Source of the DNA: Alistipes sp.
GTDB taxonomy: Bacteria; Bacteroidota; Bacteroidia; Bacteroidales; Rikenellaceae
Length of the DNA stretch: 64,000 bases
Assembly (NCBI GenBank): GCA_017532885.1
Contig: JAFXIS010000017.1
Span: 1 to 64,000 of the forward strand
Direction: 5' to 3'
Part shown: piece by piece, positions 7,024 to 15,910 of the stretch
Layout of the letters: the number at the start of each line of letters is the position of its first letter
Numbering within the stretch: position 1 is the first letter of the stretch
Notes under the pieces: model-generated
Seen by the model: the letters and a program-made list of their open reading frames with translations, nothing else
The model's database searches: none
What the model was told of the DNA's origin: nothing
Translations under genes and position numbers: made by a program

Positions 7024-8436
7024 CTATCGGCGAACAAGTTTCACAACATTCTCGACATGGTGCGTATGCGGGAACATATCGACGGGCTGCACTGCCACAA
7101 CCTTATACATCGAGTCCATCAGGGCCAAGTCACGCGCCTGCGTTGCCGGGTTGCAGCTTACATATACGATTCGCTCGGGCGCAGCTCGCATAATAACCTC
7201 AATTACACGCTCATCCACACCTGCGCGGGGCGGGTCGAGGATAATAACATCGGGCTTGCCGTTCTGTGCCACGAAATCATCCGACAAAACATCCTTCATA
7301 TCTCCGGCATAGAACGAGGTGTTCTCAATACCATTTATTGCTGAGTTTATCTTTGCATCCTCGATAGCCTCGGGGACATACTCCACGCCAACAACTTTCT
7401 TCGCTCTGCGAGCGCAGAAATTGGCGATAGTTCCCGTACCTGTGTAGAGGTCGTAAAGCACCTCATCACCCTTCAAATCGGCAAAATCTCGGGCTACTTT
7501 ATAGAGTTCATACGCCTGCTCGGAGTTGGTCTGATAGAACGATTTTGGGCCGACCTTAAACTGCAAGCCCTCCATCTGCTCCAAGATATGGTCTTTGCCG
7601 GCATAGCATATATGCTCCAAATCGCCCACCGAGTCGTTCCACTTGGTATTGACGACATAGAAGAGCGATGTAATCTGCGGAAATTTTCCCTTCAGCATCT
7701 CCATTACGGCAGTAATCGCCTCACGCGCATCCTCGTTAAATACCACGATAACCATAACCTCGCCCGTAGAGGCTGTGCGGATTATAATGTTACGCATAAG
7801 GCCCTGATGCTCACGGCAATTATGGAACGAGTAACCCTGCTCGATGCAAAAGGCCTTGATAGCCGAGCGGATAGAGTTCGACGGCTCGGCCTGCAAGTAG
7901 CAGACATCGATATCCAGCACCTTGTCGAAGCAATTGGGGATATGGAAGCCCAAAGCAGGCTGACGCTCGATATCGCCACCTGCGGCAATCTCCTCGTAGG
8001 TAAGCCAACGCTTATCGGCAAAGGTAAATTCCAACTTATTGCGATAGAATTGTGTTTTCTTTGAGCCTAAACAGGGCTTTATCTCGGGCAGTTCGACCTT
8101 ACCGATACGCGAAAGTTGGTCAAAGACCTGCTCGGTTTTGAAGCGTAGCTGCTCGCTATATGGGAGGTTTTGCCACTTGCAGCCTCCGCACACACCAAAA
8201 TGAGGGCAGAAAGGCTCCTCACGCAGAGGCGAGCGCTTCACATAATTTACCACCACGCCCTCCATAAAGCGGCGGCGGCAGTTGCGAATCTGCACATCTA
8301 CCACATCGCCCGGCACGGTCATCGGCACAAATACAACCTTCTCGTTGTAACGACCCATAGCCTTACCCTCGGCTGCCAAAGTTGTTATCTCCAAAGCCTC
8401 GATAAGAGGATAGTTCTGTTTTTTTCTTCTTGCCAT
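7024..8436 (-). CDS. rlmD: 23S rRNA (uracil-C5) methyltransferase, RlmD/TrmA family
   Basis: A 470-residue RumA-type methyltransferase. It has an N-terminal TRAM-like beta domain (about 10-70), iron-sulfur cysteines in CPHFGVCGGCKW (about 81-92) with a further Cys in DIDVCYLQ, and a C-terminal Rossmann domain with DLYTGTGTIANF, ILDPPRAGVD and the catalytic VSCNPAT. The iron-sulfur cysteines favour RlmD or RlmC/RlmCD over TrmA; which uridine it methylates is not decidable here. The -7 box TATATTTG ends seven bases before the ATG, which would leave the mRNA with almost no leader. Confidence 0.9.
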   Translation of the reverse strand: MARRKKQNYPLIEALEITTLAAEGKAMGRYNEKVVFVPMTVPGDVVDVQIRNCRRRFMEGVVVNYVKRSPLREEPFCPHFGVCGGCKWQNLPYSEQLRFKTEQVFDQLSRIGKVELPEIKPCLGSKKTQFYRNKLEFTFADKRWLTYEEIAAGGDIERQPALGFHIPNCFDKVLDIDVCYLQAEPSNSIRSAIKAFCIEQGYSFHNCREHQGLMRNIIIRTASTGEVMVIVVFNEDAREAITAVMEMLKGKFPQITSLFYVVNTKWNDSVGDLEHICYAGKDHILEQMEGLQFKVGPKSFYQTNSEQAYELYKVARDFADLKGDEVLYDLYTGTGTIANFCARRAKKVVGVEYVPEAIEDAKINSAINGIENTSFYAGDMKDVLSDDFVAQNGKPDVIILDPPRAGVDERVIEVIMRAAPERIVYVSCNPATQARDLALMDSMYKVVAVQPVDMFPHTHHVENVVKLVRR

Positions 8437-8443
8437 AAATTCA

Positions 8444-8451
8444 CAAATATA
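8444..8451 (-). promoter_or_regulatory. Promoter -7 box of rlmD, leaderless arrangement
   Basis: TATATTTG on the minus strand, ending seven bases before the rlmD ATG. With a start site about 4-7 bases after the box, the transcript begins at or within a few bases of the start codon. No convincing -33 TTG is seen. Confidence 0.5.
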
Positions 8452-8551
8452 TGGTTCCGCTTCTTTTCTTTACGCCATATGGTTTAGTGTCAGGAATCGT
8501 CATTCCGGGCATTTTGTTTTAGACTCTTTTAATAAGGGTCCCGAACCATAT
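8449..8551. repeat. Inverted repeat ATATGGTTC ... GAACCATAT
   Basis: Nine-base arms at 8449-8457 and 8543-8551, with a third related word (CCATATGGTTTAG) at about 8475-8487 between them. It lies in the rlmD/cdd divergent gap and overlaps the rlmD -7 box. It could be an operator or a remnant; function unknown. Confidence 0.45.
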
Positions 8552-8585
8552 GATTCCATTTCTCTGCCACAAAGTTACACAATTA

Positions 8586-8616
8586 TTTGATACTAGTTTG
8601 TTTTATTCTACTTTTG
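8586..8616 (+). promoter_or_regulatory. Promoter of cdd
   Basis: TTTG (8586-8589), exactly 19 bases, TACTTTTG (8609-8616): an excellent Bacteroidetes promoter. The predicted start site is near 8622, which argues against the ATG at 8632 and for the one at 8656. Confidence 0.75.
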
Positions 8617-8655
8617 TCGCTATTTTTGTAGATGTTAATTAAAAACCACTCCACT

Positions 8656-9111
8656 ATGAAAAAGGAATTGAACATCTGCTATGACCACTATGAGTCGAAA
8701 GATGCCTTACCGGAGGCTGACCGCGAGTTGGTTGATGCAGCAATAGATGCTACTCGTGGGGCATATGCTCCTTATTCGCACTTTAATGTTGGCGCCGCAG
8801 CACGCCTGCGTAGCGGACGCATAGTGTGTGGAGCGAACAGCGAGAGTGAAGTATTCCCCTCGGGTCTTTGTGCCGAGCGCTCGTTGCTATTTTTCTATCA
8901 GGCAAACTATGCCGACGACCCTATCGAGGCTCTGGCAATAGCATCCAACCCCTCGGAGAGGGAGTGCTATCCGTGCGGTAACTGCCGCCAGACAATTGTA
9001 GATGTGGAGCGTCGCCAACAATCGCCGATGCGTATAATCATGTGGGGCGGAGGCACGGCTACCGCTGTAAATTCTGCCGAGCTACTCCTCCCATTCACCT
9101 TCAAACTCTAA
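8656..9111 (+). CDS. cdd: Cytidine deaminase
   Basis: A 151-residue enzyme converting cytidine or deoxycytidine to uridine forms for pyrimidine salvage. The zinc and catalytic motifs are present: GLCAERS (Cys ligand plus the proton-shuttling Glu) and PCGNCRQ (two Cys ligands), with substrate-binding NSESEVFPSG before them. Length fits a slightly long Bacteroidetes homotetrameric form. ATG 8656 (MKKELNICYDHYE) is preferred over 8632 because of the upstream promoter. Nine bases separate it from the next gene, suggesting an operon with the pseudouridine synthase and dtd. Confidence 0.93.
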   Translation: MKKELNICYDHYESKDALPEADRELVDAAIDATRGAYAPYSHFNVGAAARLRSGRIVCGANSESEVFPSGLCAERSLLFFYQANYADDPIEALAIASNPSERECYPCGNCRQTIVDVERRQQSPMRIIMWGGGTATAVNSAELLLPFTFKL

Positions 9112-9120
9112 GAAAGAGCG

Positions 9121-9807
9121 ATGTTTACACCCAACGATATAATATACGAAGATAACCATATAATCATAGTAAATAAGCGTTGTGGCGATTTGGTGCAGCC
9201 CGACCGCGAAACAGACGACGCCCTCGAAAACGAGATAAAGGCGATGATAAAGGTGCGTGACCACAAGCCCGGAGATGTATTTTTGGGCGTGGTGCATCGT
9301 ATTGACAGACCCGTAAGCGGCGCTGTGGTCTTTGCCAAGACCTCGAAGGCCTTGACACGCCTAAATGAGATGATTCGCTCGGGCGAGATTCATAAAACCT
9401 ATTGGGCAGTGGTTGAAACTCCTCCCAACCCCGAGGAGGGTACACTTACGCACTACATCGTGCGTGACGGTAAGACCAATCGTTCGCGCGCCTACGACAA
9501 GCCGAAGGCGGACGGCAAAAAGGCGGTGCTGAATTATCGTATGATAGGCGGCTCAACGCGCTACTCGCTTGTCGAAGTCGAACTGCTCACAGGCCGACAT
9601 CATCAAATTCGCGCCCAGCTATCAAAAATCGGTTGCCCGATTAAGGGTGACCTGAAATATGGAGCAAAGCGCTCCAATCCCGACGGGGGCATATCATTAC
9701 ATTCTCGCAAGGTGGAGTTCCTACATCCCGTACGCAAGGAGCCGATCAGCGTTACCGCACCCGTACCAAAGGGGGATAATTTGTGGGCATTTTTCGAAAA
9801 TATGTAA
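9121..9807 (+). CDS. RluA-family pseudouridine synthase
   Basis: A 228-residue RNA pseudouridine synthase. The catalytic aspartate is in VVHRIDRPVSGAVVFAKT (around residue 60), and the C-terminal part has LLTGRHHQIRAQL and LHSRKVEFLHP, standard for RluA/RluD/TruC types. There is no N-terminal S4 domain, so it is the short, RluA/TruC-like form. The RNA target cannot be told from the sequence. It sits between cdd and dtd in the same direction with short gaps, a small nucleoside/RNA-processing operon. Confidence 0.9.
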   Translation: MFTPNDIIYEDNHIIIVNKRCGDLVQPDRETDDALENEIKAMIKVRDHKPGDVFLGVVHRIDRPVSGAVVFAKTSKALTRLNEMIRSGEIHKTYWAVVETPPNPEEGTLTHYIVRDGKTNRSRAYDKPKADGKKAVLNYRMIGGSTRYSLVEVELLTGRHHQIRAQLSKIGCPIKGDLKYGAKRSNPDGGISLHSRKVEFLHPVRKEPISVTAPVPKGDNLWAFFENM

Positions 9808-9813
9808 GCTATC

Positions 9814-10266
9814 ATGAGATTACTTATACAACGAGTTACAAGTGCCTCAGTCAAAATTGACGGCGTGGAGCACTCACGCATCGGCAAAGGACTTTTGGTT
9901 TTGGTCGGCATCGAGCATAGCGACACCCAGGAGGATATCGACTGGCTTACGGGTAAATTATTGCGCCTACGCATATTTGATGACGAAAATGGCGTTATGA
10001 ACCTCGATGTTCAGCAAACCGGAGGCGAGATTATGGTGGTGAGCCAATTCACGCTCTTCGCCTCAACGAAGAAAGGCAATCGTCCCTCGTATATTCGCTC
10101 GGCACCCGAAGCTATATCGCGCCCAATGTACGAAAAGTTTGTCGCTTCGGTGGAGCAAGCTTCGGGTAAGAAGGTTGCAACGGGAGAGTTTGGTGCCGAC
10201 ATGAAAGTCGAATTGGTGAACGACGGCCCCGTTACAATTTGGATAGATTCACACAACAAAGAGTAG
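9814..10266 (+). CDS. dtd: D-aminoacyl-tRNA deacylase
   Basis: A 150-residue Dtd, standard length. It removes D-amino acids (and glycine from tRNA-Ala) from mischarged tRNA. Key family motifs are visible: the starting MRLLIQRVTSASVKIDG, the active-site SQFTLFA (about 73-79) and the cross-subunit GPVTIWID near the C-terminus (Gly-cisPro motif). It follows the pseudouridine synthase by six bases. Confidence 0.95.
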   Translation: MRLLIQRVTSASVKIDGVEHSRIGKGLLVLVGIEHSDTQEDIDWLTGKLLRLRIFDDENGVMNLDVQQTGGEIMVVSQFTLFASTKKGNRPSYIRSAPEAISRPMYEKFVASVEQASGKKVATGEFGADMKVELVNDGPVTIWIDSHNKE

Positions 10267-10315
10267 TTTCTCCGTTTGAGGAGTCGATTTTTCAGATATT
10301 ATATGTCATTGTATC

Positions 10316-12775
10316 ATGATGCGTATAATCATTTTCACCATCATTGCTATTTTCATATCGACTTCGGCCACAGCGCAGGAGTTGATAGATGATTATATGC
10401 AATATAAAATCGGATATTCGCAATATGATTCGCAATATCAGGATTTCGATGCAGAACAACTCCTGGATACCCTGCACTCTCATCAGCCAAAACCTCGGCA
10501 TAACGACAAATTCGGTGAATTAACCTCTTACGCCTTTTCGTTCGTGCGATATTCACGCCGCGGCGCGGACTACACCTCAACTCCCATCTTATTGGACGGA
10601 ATACACCTCCGCGCAGCGAACAGCTCGATTGTGAGCAGGTTGGGACTCTCGGAACGAGAATTCGGAGGCATCGCGCATGGAGAACAGAGTATAGGTATCA
10701 TGGCCGGCTCAAGAGAGTTCTCGATGCTGAATATTGCACCACAAAATAGCGCCAACATAGGATTGTTTCTCTCAGGCAAAGGCTATTTAGGCGGCATCAG
10801 AGCCTCGATGCAGAGCGTACTTAACTATGCGTGGAACATGTCGGCATATGTGGCGGCTCGCGGAGGAGATGACCTTTATATAAATGGCGTTTATAACGAC
10901 GCCGTAGATGTAGGAGTACGCCTCACAAAAGATTTTTATACCGGCGCAACCTTTTCTCTTTTATGCGCCACGACAATATCTCAACGCGGTATGCGTTCCG
11001 GCTCTACACAAGAGGCATTCGAGCTTCGAGGCGACAACCTCTACAATCCGCTATGGGGCCGACAAGAGGGCAGGGTTCGCAACTCGCGCGTAAGGCGCGA
11101 TGCTGTGCCGTTCGTCGTTGCGGCATACACCTCGCAAATTAGCGAGAAAACACATCTTACGCTCTCGGCGGGTGGCGATTATGGCAAACGCAGCACCTCC
11201 TCGCTTGGATGGTATGGAGCGATGACGCCACGCCCCGACAATTATCGTTATATGCCCAGCTACTTCACCGACAGCGCCCTTGCAGAGATTGTTGCCAACG
11301 AGTGGCGCATAGGCAACGAGAAGTATACTCAAATAAATTGGGAGGATTTATATAATATCAACTCCAAATCTCCCGACGGAGCCGTCTATGCGCTCGATGA
11401 CAGAGTGGAGCGCATCGCTCGCGGAGAGGTGGCGATGCGAATGAAGAGTACAATTTCGCCCCAACTCTCCATTGCATATGGCATTCGGGCATGGATAGAC
11501 TCCTCGCGCAATTATAAGCGCATGCGCGACCTGCTGGGCGCAGACTATTTAGTCGATTTAGACTACTTCTTAATTGACGACGATAGTTTCTCCAACTCGC
11601 TGCAAAACGATAAACGCAACCCCAATCGAAAGATAACTCCGGGCGACAGATTCTCATACGACTATGCCCTAATAGAGCGCGGCGTGGAGGCTAACCTGCA
11701 AATTGAGTACAACATGGCCAATTGGAGAGTGAATGCCGATATGGCAATAGGCTCCGCTGCGGCTCTGCGCCGAGGATATTTCGAGAAAGAGCTCTTTGAG
11801 GGCAATCGCTCCTTTGGGCGCTCGGCTGTAACGAAGTTCGCGCCATACACCCTTAAAGTTGCCGCCACACATCTATTCTCAGAGCAACATCTTGTCGCGA
11901 TTCATGGAGTATTGGCAACTCGCGCACCATACTCGGCAAATATGTTCCTTAATCCGCAATATAACAATCGCTTGGCGGAGGATATTTCAATGGAACGATT
12001 TGCAGCCATTGATATGAATTACGCCTACACCTCCGAAAAGTTCGATGCAACGGCAGCAATATACCTGCAATCGCATCGCAATCAGCGCCAAACATTCAGA
12101 GCATATGACGATTTATCGGCCGTATTCTGCGATGTGGATGTTGCAGGCTTCGGTACGCTCTGCTATGGCGTGGAGGCTACGGCGGAGTACTCCATATCGC
12201 GAAGTTTGCGCGCCTCGGCAGCACTCTCGGTCGGGAGGTATATATACTCGAAGAATCCACAAGTCACCCACTATTCAGATACCGACAACCGAGTCGTAAG
12301 CCTAAATAGCGAGAGTTTTATGGAAGATTTCCATATTGGTGGCGCACCACAACTTCTCGGAGCCATTTCGCTCTCATATTTCACTTACAAAGGGTGGTCG
12401 GCATCATTAAATGCACAATTTGCAGCATTTCGCTATGTGGATGCAAGTTTCGTGCGTCGCACCGAGCGCATACTCGCTCAAGCGCCTGCCTCGAAAGAGA
12501 TACTTCGACAATTCACCCAACAACAGCGCCTGAATGATGCCGCAACAATCGACGCCTCGGTTTCTCGTTGGTTCAGGCTTCCGAAGGGACGCATCGTGGC
12601 AACTTTGTCGGTTAAGAATCTCTTGGGCAACAAAGATATTGTCTACAACGCCTACGAATCTACCCGTATACGCAACTATATGAGCGGCAAGCAGCGCGTA
12701 TATCTTCCTCAAGACGACATTCTTACATACGCCTATCCGCGCACATTCTACGCCATAATTTCGTGGCGATTTTAG
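10316..12775 (+). CDS. Outer-membrane beta-barrel protein, TonB-dependent-receptor-like
   Basis: An 819-residue exported protein with a signal peptide ending STSATAQ-E (about residue 21). Residues about 75-140 resemble a shortened plug (RGADYTSTPILLDGIHL, followed by a loop region). The remainder is a long run of alternating amphipathic strands with aromatic girdles and a final Phe (YAIISWRF), as in outer-membrane barrels. No TonB box and no carboxypeptidase-regulatory start are visible, and no SusD partner lies beside it. So it may be an orphan receptor or a barrel with reduced plug; the ligand is unknown. The start could equally be ATG 10319. Confidence 0.75.
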   Translation: MMRIIIFTIIAIFISTSATAQELIDDYMQYKIGYSQYDSQYQDFDAEQLLDTLHSHQPKPRHNDKFGELTSYAFSFVRYSRRGADYTSTPILLDGIHLRAANSSIVSRLGLSEREFGGIAHGEQSIGIMAGSREFSMLNIAPQNSANIGLFLSGKGYLGGIRASMQSVLNYAWNMSAYVAARGGDDLYINGVYNDAVDVGVRLTKDFYTGATFSLLCATTISQRGMRSGSTQEAFELRGDNLYNPLWGRQEGRVRNSRVRRDAVPFVVAAYTSQISEKTHLTLSAGGDYGKRSTSSLGWYGAMTPRPDNYRYMPSYFTDSALAEIVANEWRIGNEKYTQINWEDLYNINSKSPDGAVYALDDRVERIARGEVAMRMKSTISPQLSIAYGIRAWIDSSRNYKRMRDLLGADYLVDLDYFLIDDDSFSNSLQNDKRNPNRKITPGDRFSYDYALIERGVEANLQIEYNMANWRVNADMAIGSAAALRRGYFEKELFEGNRSFGRSAVTKFAPYTLKVAATHLFSEQHLVAIHGVLATRAPYSANMFLNPQYNNRLAEDISMERFAAIDMNYAYTSEKFDATAAIYLQSHRNQRQTFRAYDDLSAVFCDVDVAGFGTLCYGVEATAEYSISRSLRASAALSVGRYIYSKNPQVTHYSDTDNRVVSLNSESFMEDFHIGGAPQLLGAISLSYFTYKGWSASLNAQFAAFRYVDASFVRRTERILAQAPASKEILRQFTQQQRLNDAATIDASVSRWFRLPKGRIVATLSVKNLLGNKDIVYNAYESTRIRNYMSGKQRVYLPQDDILTYAYPRTFYAIISWRF

Positions 12776-12944
12776 CCATAAAGCACCCCTTAAGACACTT
12801 TTAGGGCATATTTATTTGTTAGAACAAATAATTTGAGTAATTTTGTTATTAGGTGTAATATGCGCCTTAAAAATGCAAGGCTTGCGACACGCATAATAAC
12901 AATTTAGCAGATAGAATAAAAACAGAATAAACATTTAGCAAACT

Positions 12945-14675
12945 ATGAGAAACCTCCTATCAAAAGTACTTATCCTCGCATTAATCAGCATGCTGACTAT
13001 GAGCTTTATCAGTTGCGAGGACGACAAGACAATTGTTCCGCCCCATTATGACAAAGTTGAAGATCCGGATGATGAGCCGGGAGATGAACCAGGTGATGAG
13101 CCGGGAGATGAGCCGGGGGACGAGCCGGGGGACGAGCCAGGAGATGAGCCGGGTGATGAACCGGGTGATGAACCGGGTGATGAGCCGGGGGACGAGCCTG
13201 TGGCTGAGGCACCTGTATTTGAGGAATTCTCATTACTCAAAGCATATAACACATCCTTTTTGGCTGAAAATATAGAGTGTACTATCTCTGAAGATGGCAA
13301 CATTTCATATGATGGTATTATTAAGACTCTGAATCCCGTATACCCTGGCGCGAAATTAAAGCCTTCGTTCAAGGTTAAGGAGAGCATAAAAGTTTATGTC
13401 AATGAGGATGAACAAATTTCAGGAAAAACATCGCAAGATTTTACCAAAAATATTACTTATCGATTAGAGAACGCAGTAGGAGATCAAAAAGAGTATACCG
13501 TATCGTTAAAGTTTGAATTCACGGGTTTGCCGATTGTTGTTATCCAAACCGAAAATAATGCCCCTATTACAAGCAAGCATAATTGGATAAATGCCACAAT
13601 ATTTATTGATGGTGGTGAGGAGTTTGACGATATAGAACTCATGGATACCGAAATTGCAGGTCGCGGTAATTCAACATGGCTCTATTACGCAAAAAAACCG
13701 TACAAGTTAAAACTATCGAACAAAACATCCGTATTTGGTATGCCCAAACATAAGCGTTGGGTATTATTAGCCAACTTTATTGATAAAACGATGTTGCGTA
13801 ACGATGTGTCATTCCATTTAGGACAGCAAACTTCGTTGGCGTGGACTCCTCACGGTTACCATGTAGAACTGGTATTAAATGGCAAATATCAAGGTAATTA
13901 TTATTTATGTGAGCAGATTAAAATTGATGAGAATCGTATAAATATTACTGAGTTTGAAGAGGGGTTGACCGGCCCTGAGGTCGGGTATCTAATGGAAATG
14001 GATACCTATACTCCCGATGCCGACGAAACGCTATTTTATTCTAAGCATACATACCAAAATAATCAGAAGATTAATGTCAAGATTAAAGACCCCGAAGCAG
14101 AAGATTTGACTGACGAACAGTTAAATTACATAACTAATTATTTCCAGGGATTCGAAGATGCTCTTTATAGCGAGGATTGGTTAGACGAAGAAAAGGGTTA
14201 CAAAAACTATATAGATATTCTGTCATTTGTCGATATATACCTCGTGTCAGAGCTGATTGCTCATTCCGAATGGCAACATCCCAAGAGCTCATATATGCAC
14301 AAGGATGCAGGCGGAAAACTCGTTTCTGGCCCCATGTGGGATTATGATTGGACTACATTTACATGGCGTACAGGGTGGCAGTGTAAAAAATATTTATGGT
14401 ATCCTCGACTCTTCCAAGACCCGGAATTCGTAGCCTTGGTCAAGGAGCGTTGGGGAGAATTATATCCTAAGTTTTACGCCACAATCCAATACATGAAAGA
14501 CATGAAGGCAAAACTATCACTCTCTGCCGAAATGAACTTTAAGATATGGGATTCTACTATGCCTAACAGCCCCAATGGTGAGGGCAGCATGACATATGAG
14601 CAGTCGGTAGATAAGATTATCGACCGCTACACCGAGCGTATCGAGTGGCTCAACAAAGAGTTCCAGAAACTCTAA
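12945..14675 (+). CDS. CotH-family lipoprotein with DEPG repeat linker
   Basis: A 576-residue lipoprotein (lipobox FISC, Cys24). Residues about 43-86 are eleven DEP(G/V) tetrapeptides, an acidic Pro-rich spacer. A beta-rich domain (about 90-195) follows, then a CotH-type domain: GRGNSTWLYYAKKPYKL, GMPKHKRWVLLANFIDKT, YYLCEQIKIDENRI and GPMWDYDWTTF. CotH proteins are atypical protein kinases first known from Bacillus spores; surface versions are common in Bacteroidetes and their targets are unknown. The linker DNA is a 12-bp minisatellite and likely varies in length between strains. Confidence 0.85.
   Translation: MRNLLSKVLILALISMLTMSFISCEDDKTIVPPHYDKVEDPDDEPGDEPGDEPGDEPGDEPGDEPGDEPGDEPGDEPGDEPGDEPVAEAPVFEEFSLLKAYNTSFLAENIECTISEDGNISYDGIIKTLNPVYPGAKLKPSFKVKESIKVYVNEDEQISGKTSQDFTKNITYRLENAVGDQKEYTVSLKFEFTGLPIVVIQTENNAPITSKHNWINATIFIDGGEEFDDIELMDTEIAGRGNSTWLYYAKKPYKLKLSNKTSVFGMPKHKRWVLLANFIDKTMLRNDVSFHLGQQTSLAWTPHGYHVELVLNGKYQGNYYLCEQIKIDENRINITEFEEGLTGPEVGYLMEMDTYTPDADETLFYSKHTYQNNQKINVKIKDPEAEDLTDEQLNYITNYFQGFEDALYSEDWLDEEKGYKNYIDILSFVDIYLVSELIAHSEWQHPKSSYMHKDAGGKLVSGPMWDYDWTTFTWRTGWQCKKYLWYPRLFQDPEFVALVKERWGELYPKFYATIQYMKDMKAKLSLSAEMNFKIWDSTMPNSPNGEGSMTYEQSVDKIIDRYTERIEWLNKEFQKL
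13071..13202 (+). repeat. 12-bp tandem repeat, 11 units, coding for DEPG
   Basis: Eleven in-frame 12-bp units (GATGAGCCGGGN and variants such as GACGAGCCGGGG and GATGAACCGGGT). Because the unit is a multiple of three, slippage changes the linker length without breaking the frame. Confidence 0.95.
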
Positions 14676-14714
14676 TTTAGAATAAAACATATCTAATCAT
14701 GGGGCAATGTAACA

Positions 14715-14746
14715 TTTGGCACTTTCTGTCAAAACCGTTATCTTTG
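14715..14746 (+). promoter_or_regulatory. Promoter of obg
   Basis: TTTG (14715-14718), 20 bases, TATCTTTG (14739-14746), 27 bases before the obg ATG. Confidence 0.7.
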
Positions 14747-14773
14747 CCCCTTGAATTATAAAAAACGAATATT

Positions 14774-15787
14774 ATGGCAGGGTCTAATTTTGTCGATTAT
14801 GTAAAGATTTTTGCTCGCTCAGGACATGGTGGAGCCGGTTCGAGCCACTTCCGTCGTGAGAAGTTTGTAGCCTTCGGAGGGCCCGACGGCGGTGACGGCG
14901 GTAAGGGAGGAAGCATTATTTTGCAGGGTGACAAGCAGTATTGGACCTTGATTCACCTCAAATATCAGCGTCACCAATTTGCCGAGGATGGCGAGGGTGG
15001 TCATGGTGCGCGTTCTTCGGGTAAGGATGCGCCGGACATCATCATTCCTGTACCTTTGGGAACGGTTGCACGCCGCTTGGTGGAGCAGGAGGATGGCTCG
15101 ACTACCATAGAGTATGTAGGCGAGGTTACCGAGCATGGCGAGCAGCTCACGCTGCTGAAGGGAGGCCGTGGAGGATTAGGCAACTGGCACTTCAAGAGCG
15201 CTACAAACCAAGCACCCCGCTACTCGCAACCCGGTGAGGATGGCGACGAGGGCGCCTTCATCTTAGAGTTGAAGGTCTTGGCGGATGTCGGGTTGGTAGG
15301 TTTCCCCAATGCCGGAAAGAGTACGCTGTTGTCGGTTGTGTCGGCTGCGAAGCCTAAGATTGCAAACTATGCGTTTACGACTTTAGAGCCCAACTTGGGC
15401 ATTGTCGAGGTGCGCGACCACAAGTCGTTCGTTATGGCAGATATTCCCGGAATTATCGAGGGTGCGCATGAAGGCAAGGGCCTCGGTACTCGTTTCCTGC
15501 GACATATCGAGCGAAATTCGGTGTTGCTGTTTATGGTGCCCGCCGATAGCGACGACATAGCTAAGGATTACGAGATTTTATTGGGCGAATTAACACAATA
15601 CAACCCCGAGCTATTAGATAAGGAGCGTTTCTTGGCCATTACGAAGTGCGATATGTTGGATGATGAGCTTATCGAGCAGATGCGCCCTCACCTTCCCGAG
15701 GGTATTCCGTCGGTATTTATCTCGTCGGTATCGGGACTTAATATCCAACGCCTGAAGGATATGCTTTGGGAGGCTTTGCAGCGATAA
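14774..15787 (+). CDS. obg: GTPase Obg/CgtA
   Basis: A 337-residue Obg GTPase, a ribosome-assembly and stress-linked factor. It has the glycine-rich Obg fold (1-158; [16 protein letters not shown]), then the G domain: G1 [10 protein letters not shown]3 [17 protein letters not shown]4 ITKCD. It ends soon after the G domain, without the C-terminal OCT domain of some Firmicutes forms, which is usual in Bacteroidetes. It has its own promoter and a strong terminator, so it is probably monocistronic. Confidence 0.97.
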   Translation: MAGSNFVDYVKIFARSGHGGAGSSHFRREKFVAFGGPDGGDGGKGGSIILQGDKQYWTLIHLKYQRHQFAEDGEGGHGARSSGKDAPDIIIPVPLGTVARRLVEQEDGSTTIEYVGEVTEHGEQLTLLKGGRGGLGNWHFKSATNQAPRYSQPGEDGDEGAFILELKVLADVGLVGFPNAGKSTLLSVVSAAKPKIANYAFTTLEPNLGIVEVRDHKSFVMADIPGIIEGAHEGKGLGTRFLRHIERNSVLLFMVPADSDDIAKDYEILLGELTQYNPELLDKERFLAITKCDMLDDELIEQMRPHLPEGIPSVFISSVSGLNIQRLKDMLWEALQR

Positions 15788-15809
15788 CTCACACAGTTGT
15801 TTATAACTA

Positions 15810-15834
15810 AAAGCCGACGTGTGTCGGCTTTTTT
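15810..15834 (+). terminator. Terminator of obg
   Basis: AAAGCCGAC-GTGT-GTCGGCTTT followed by T. It lies 22 bases past the obg stop. Confidence 0.9.
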
Positions 15835-15910
15835 ATATCACAAAAATGCGCCACGAGTTGAGGGTATCGTGGCGCGCGCAGCTCTTCAAGAAGATTTCCT
15901 ACTATACTTT

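Noticed and set aside
13046..13387. Antisense Ser/Pro/Gly-rich frame across the DEPG repeat
   Set aside because: It is the mirror of the tandem repeat in the CotH-type gene, which has a full domain and lipobox on the plus strand.
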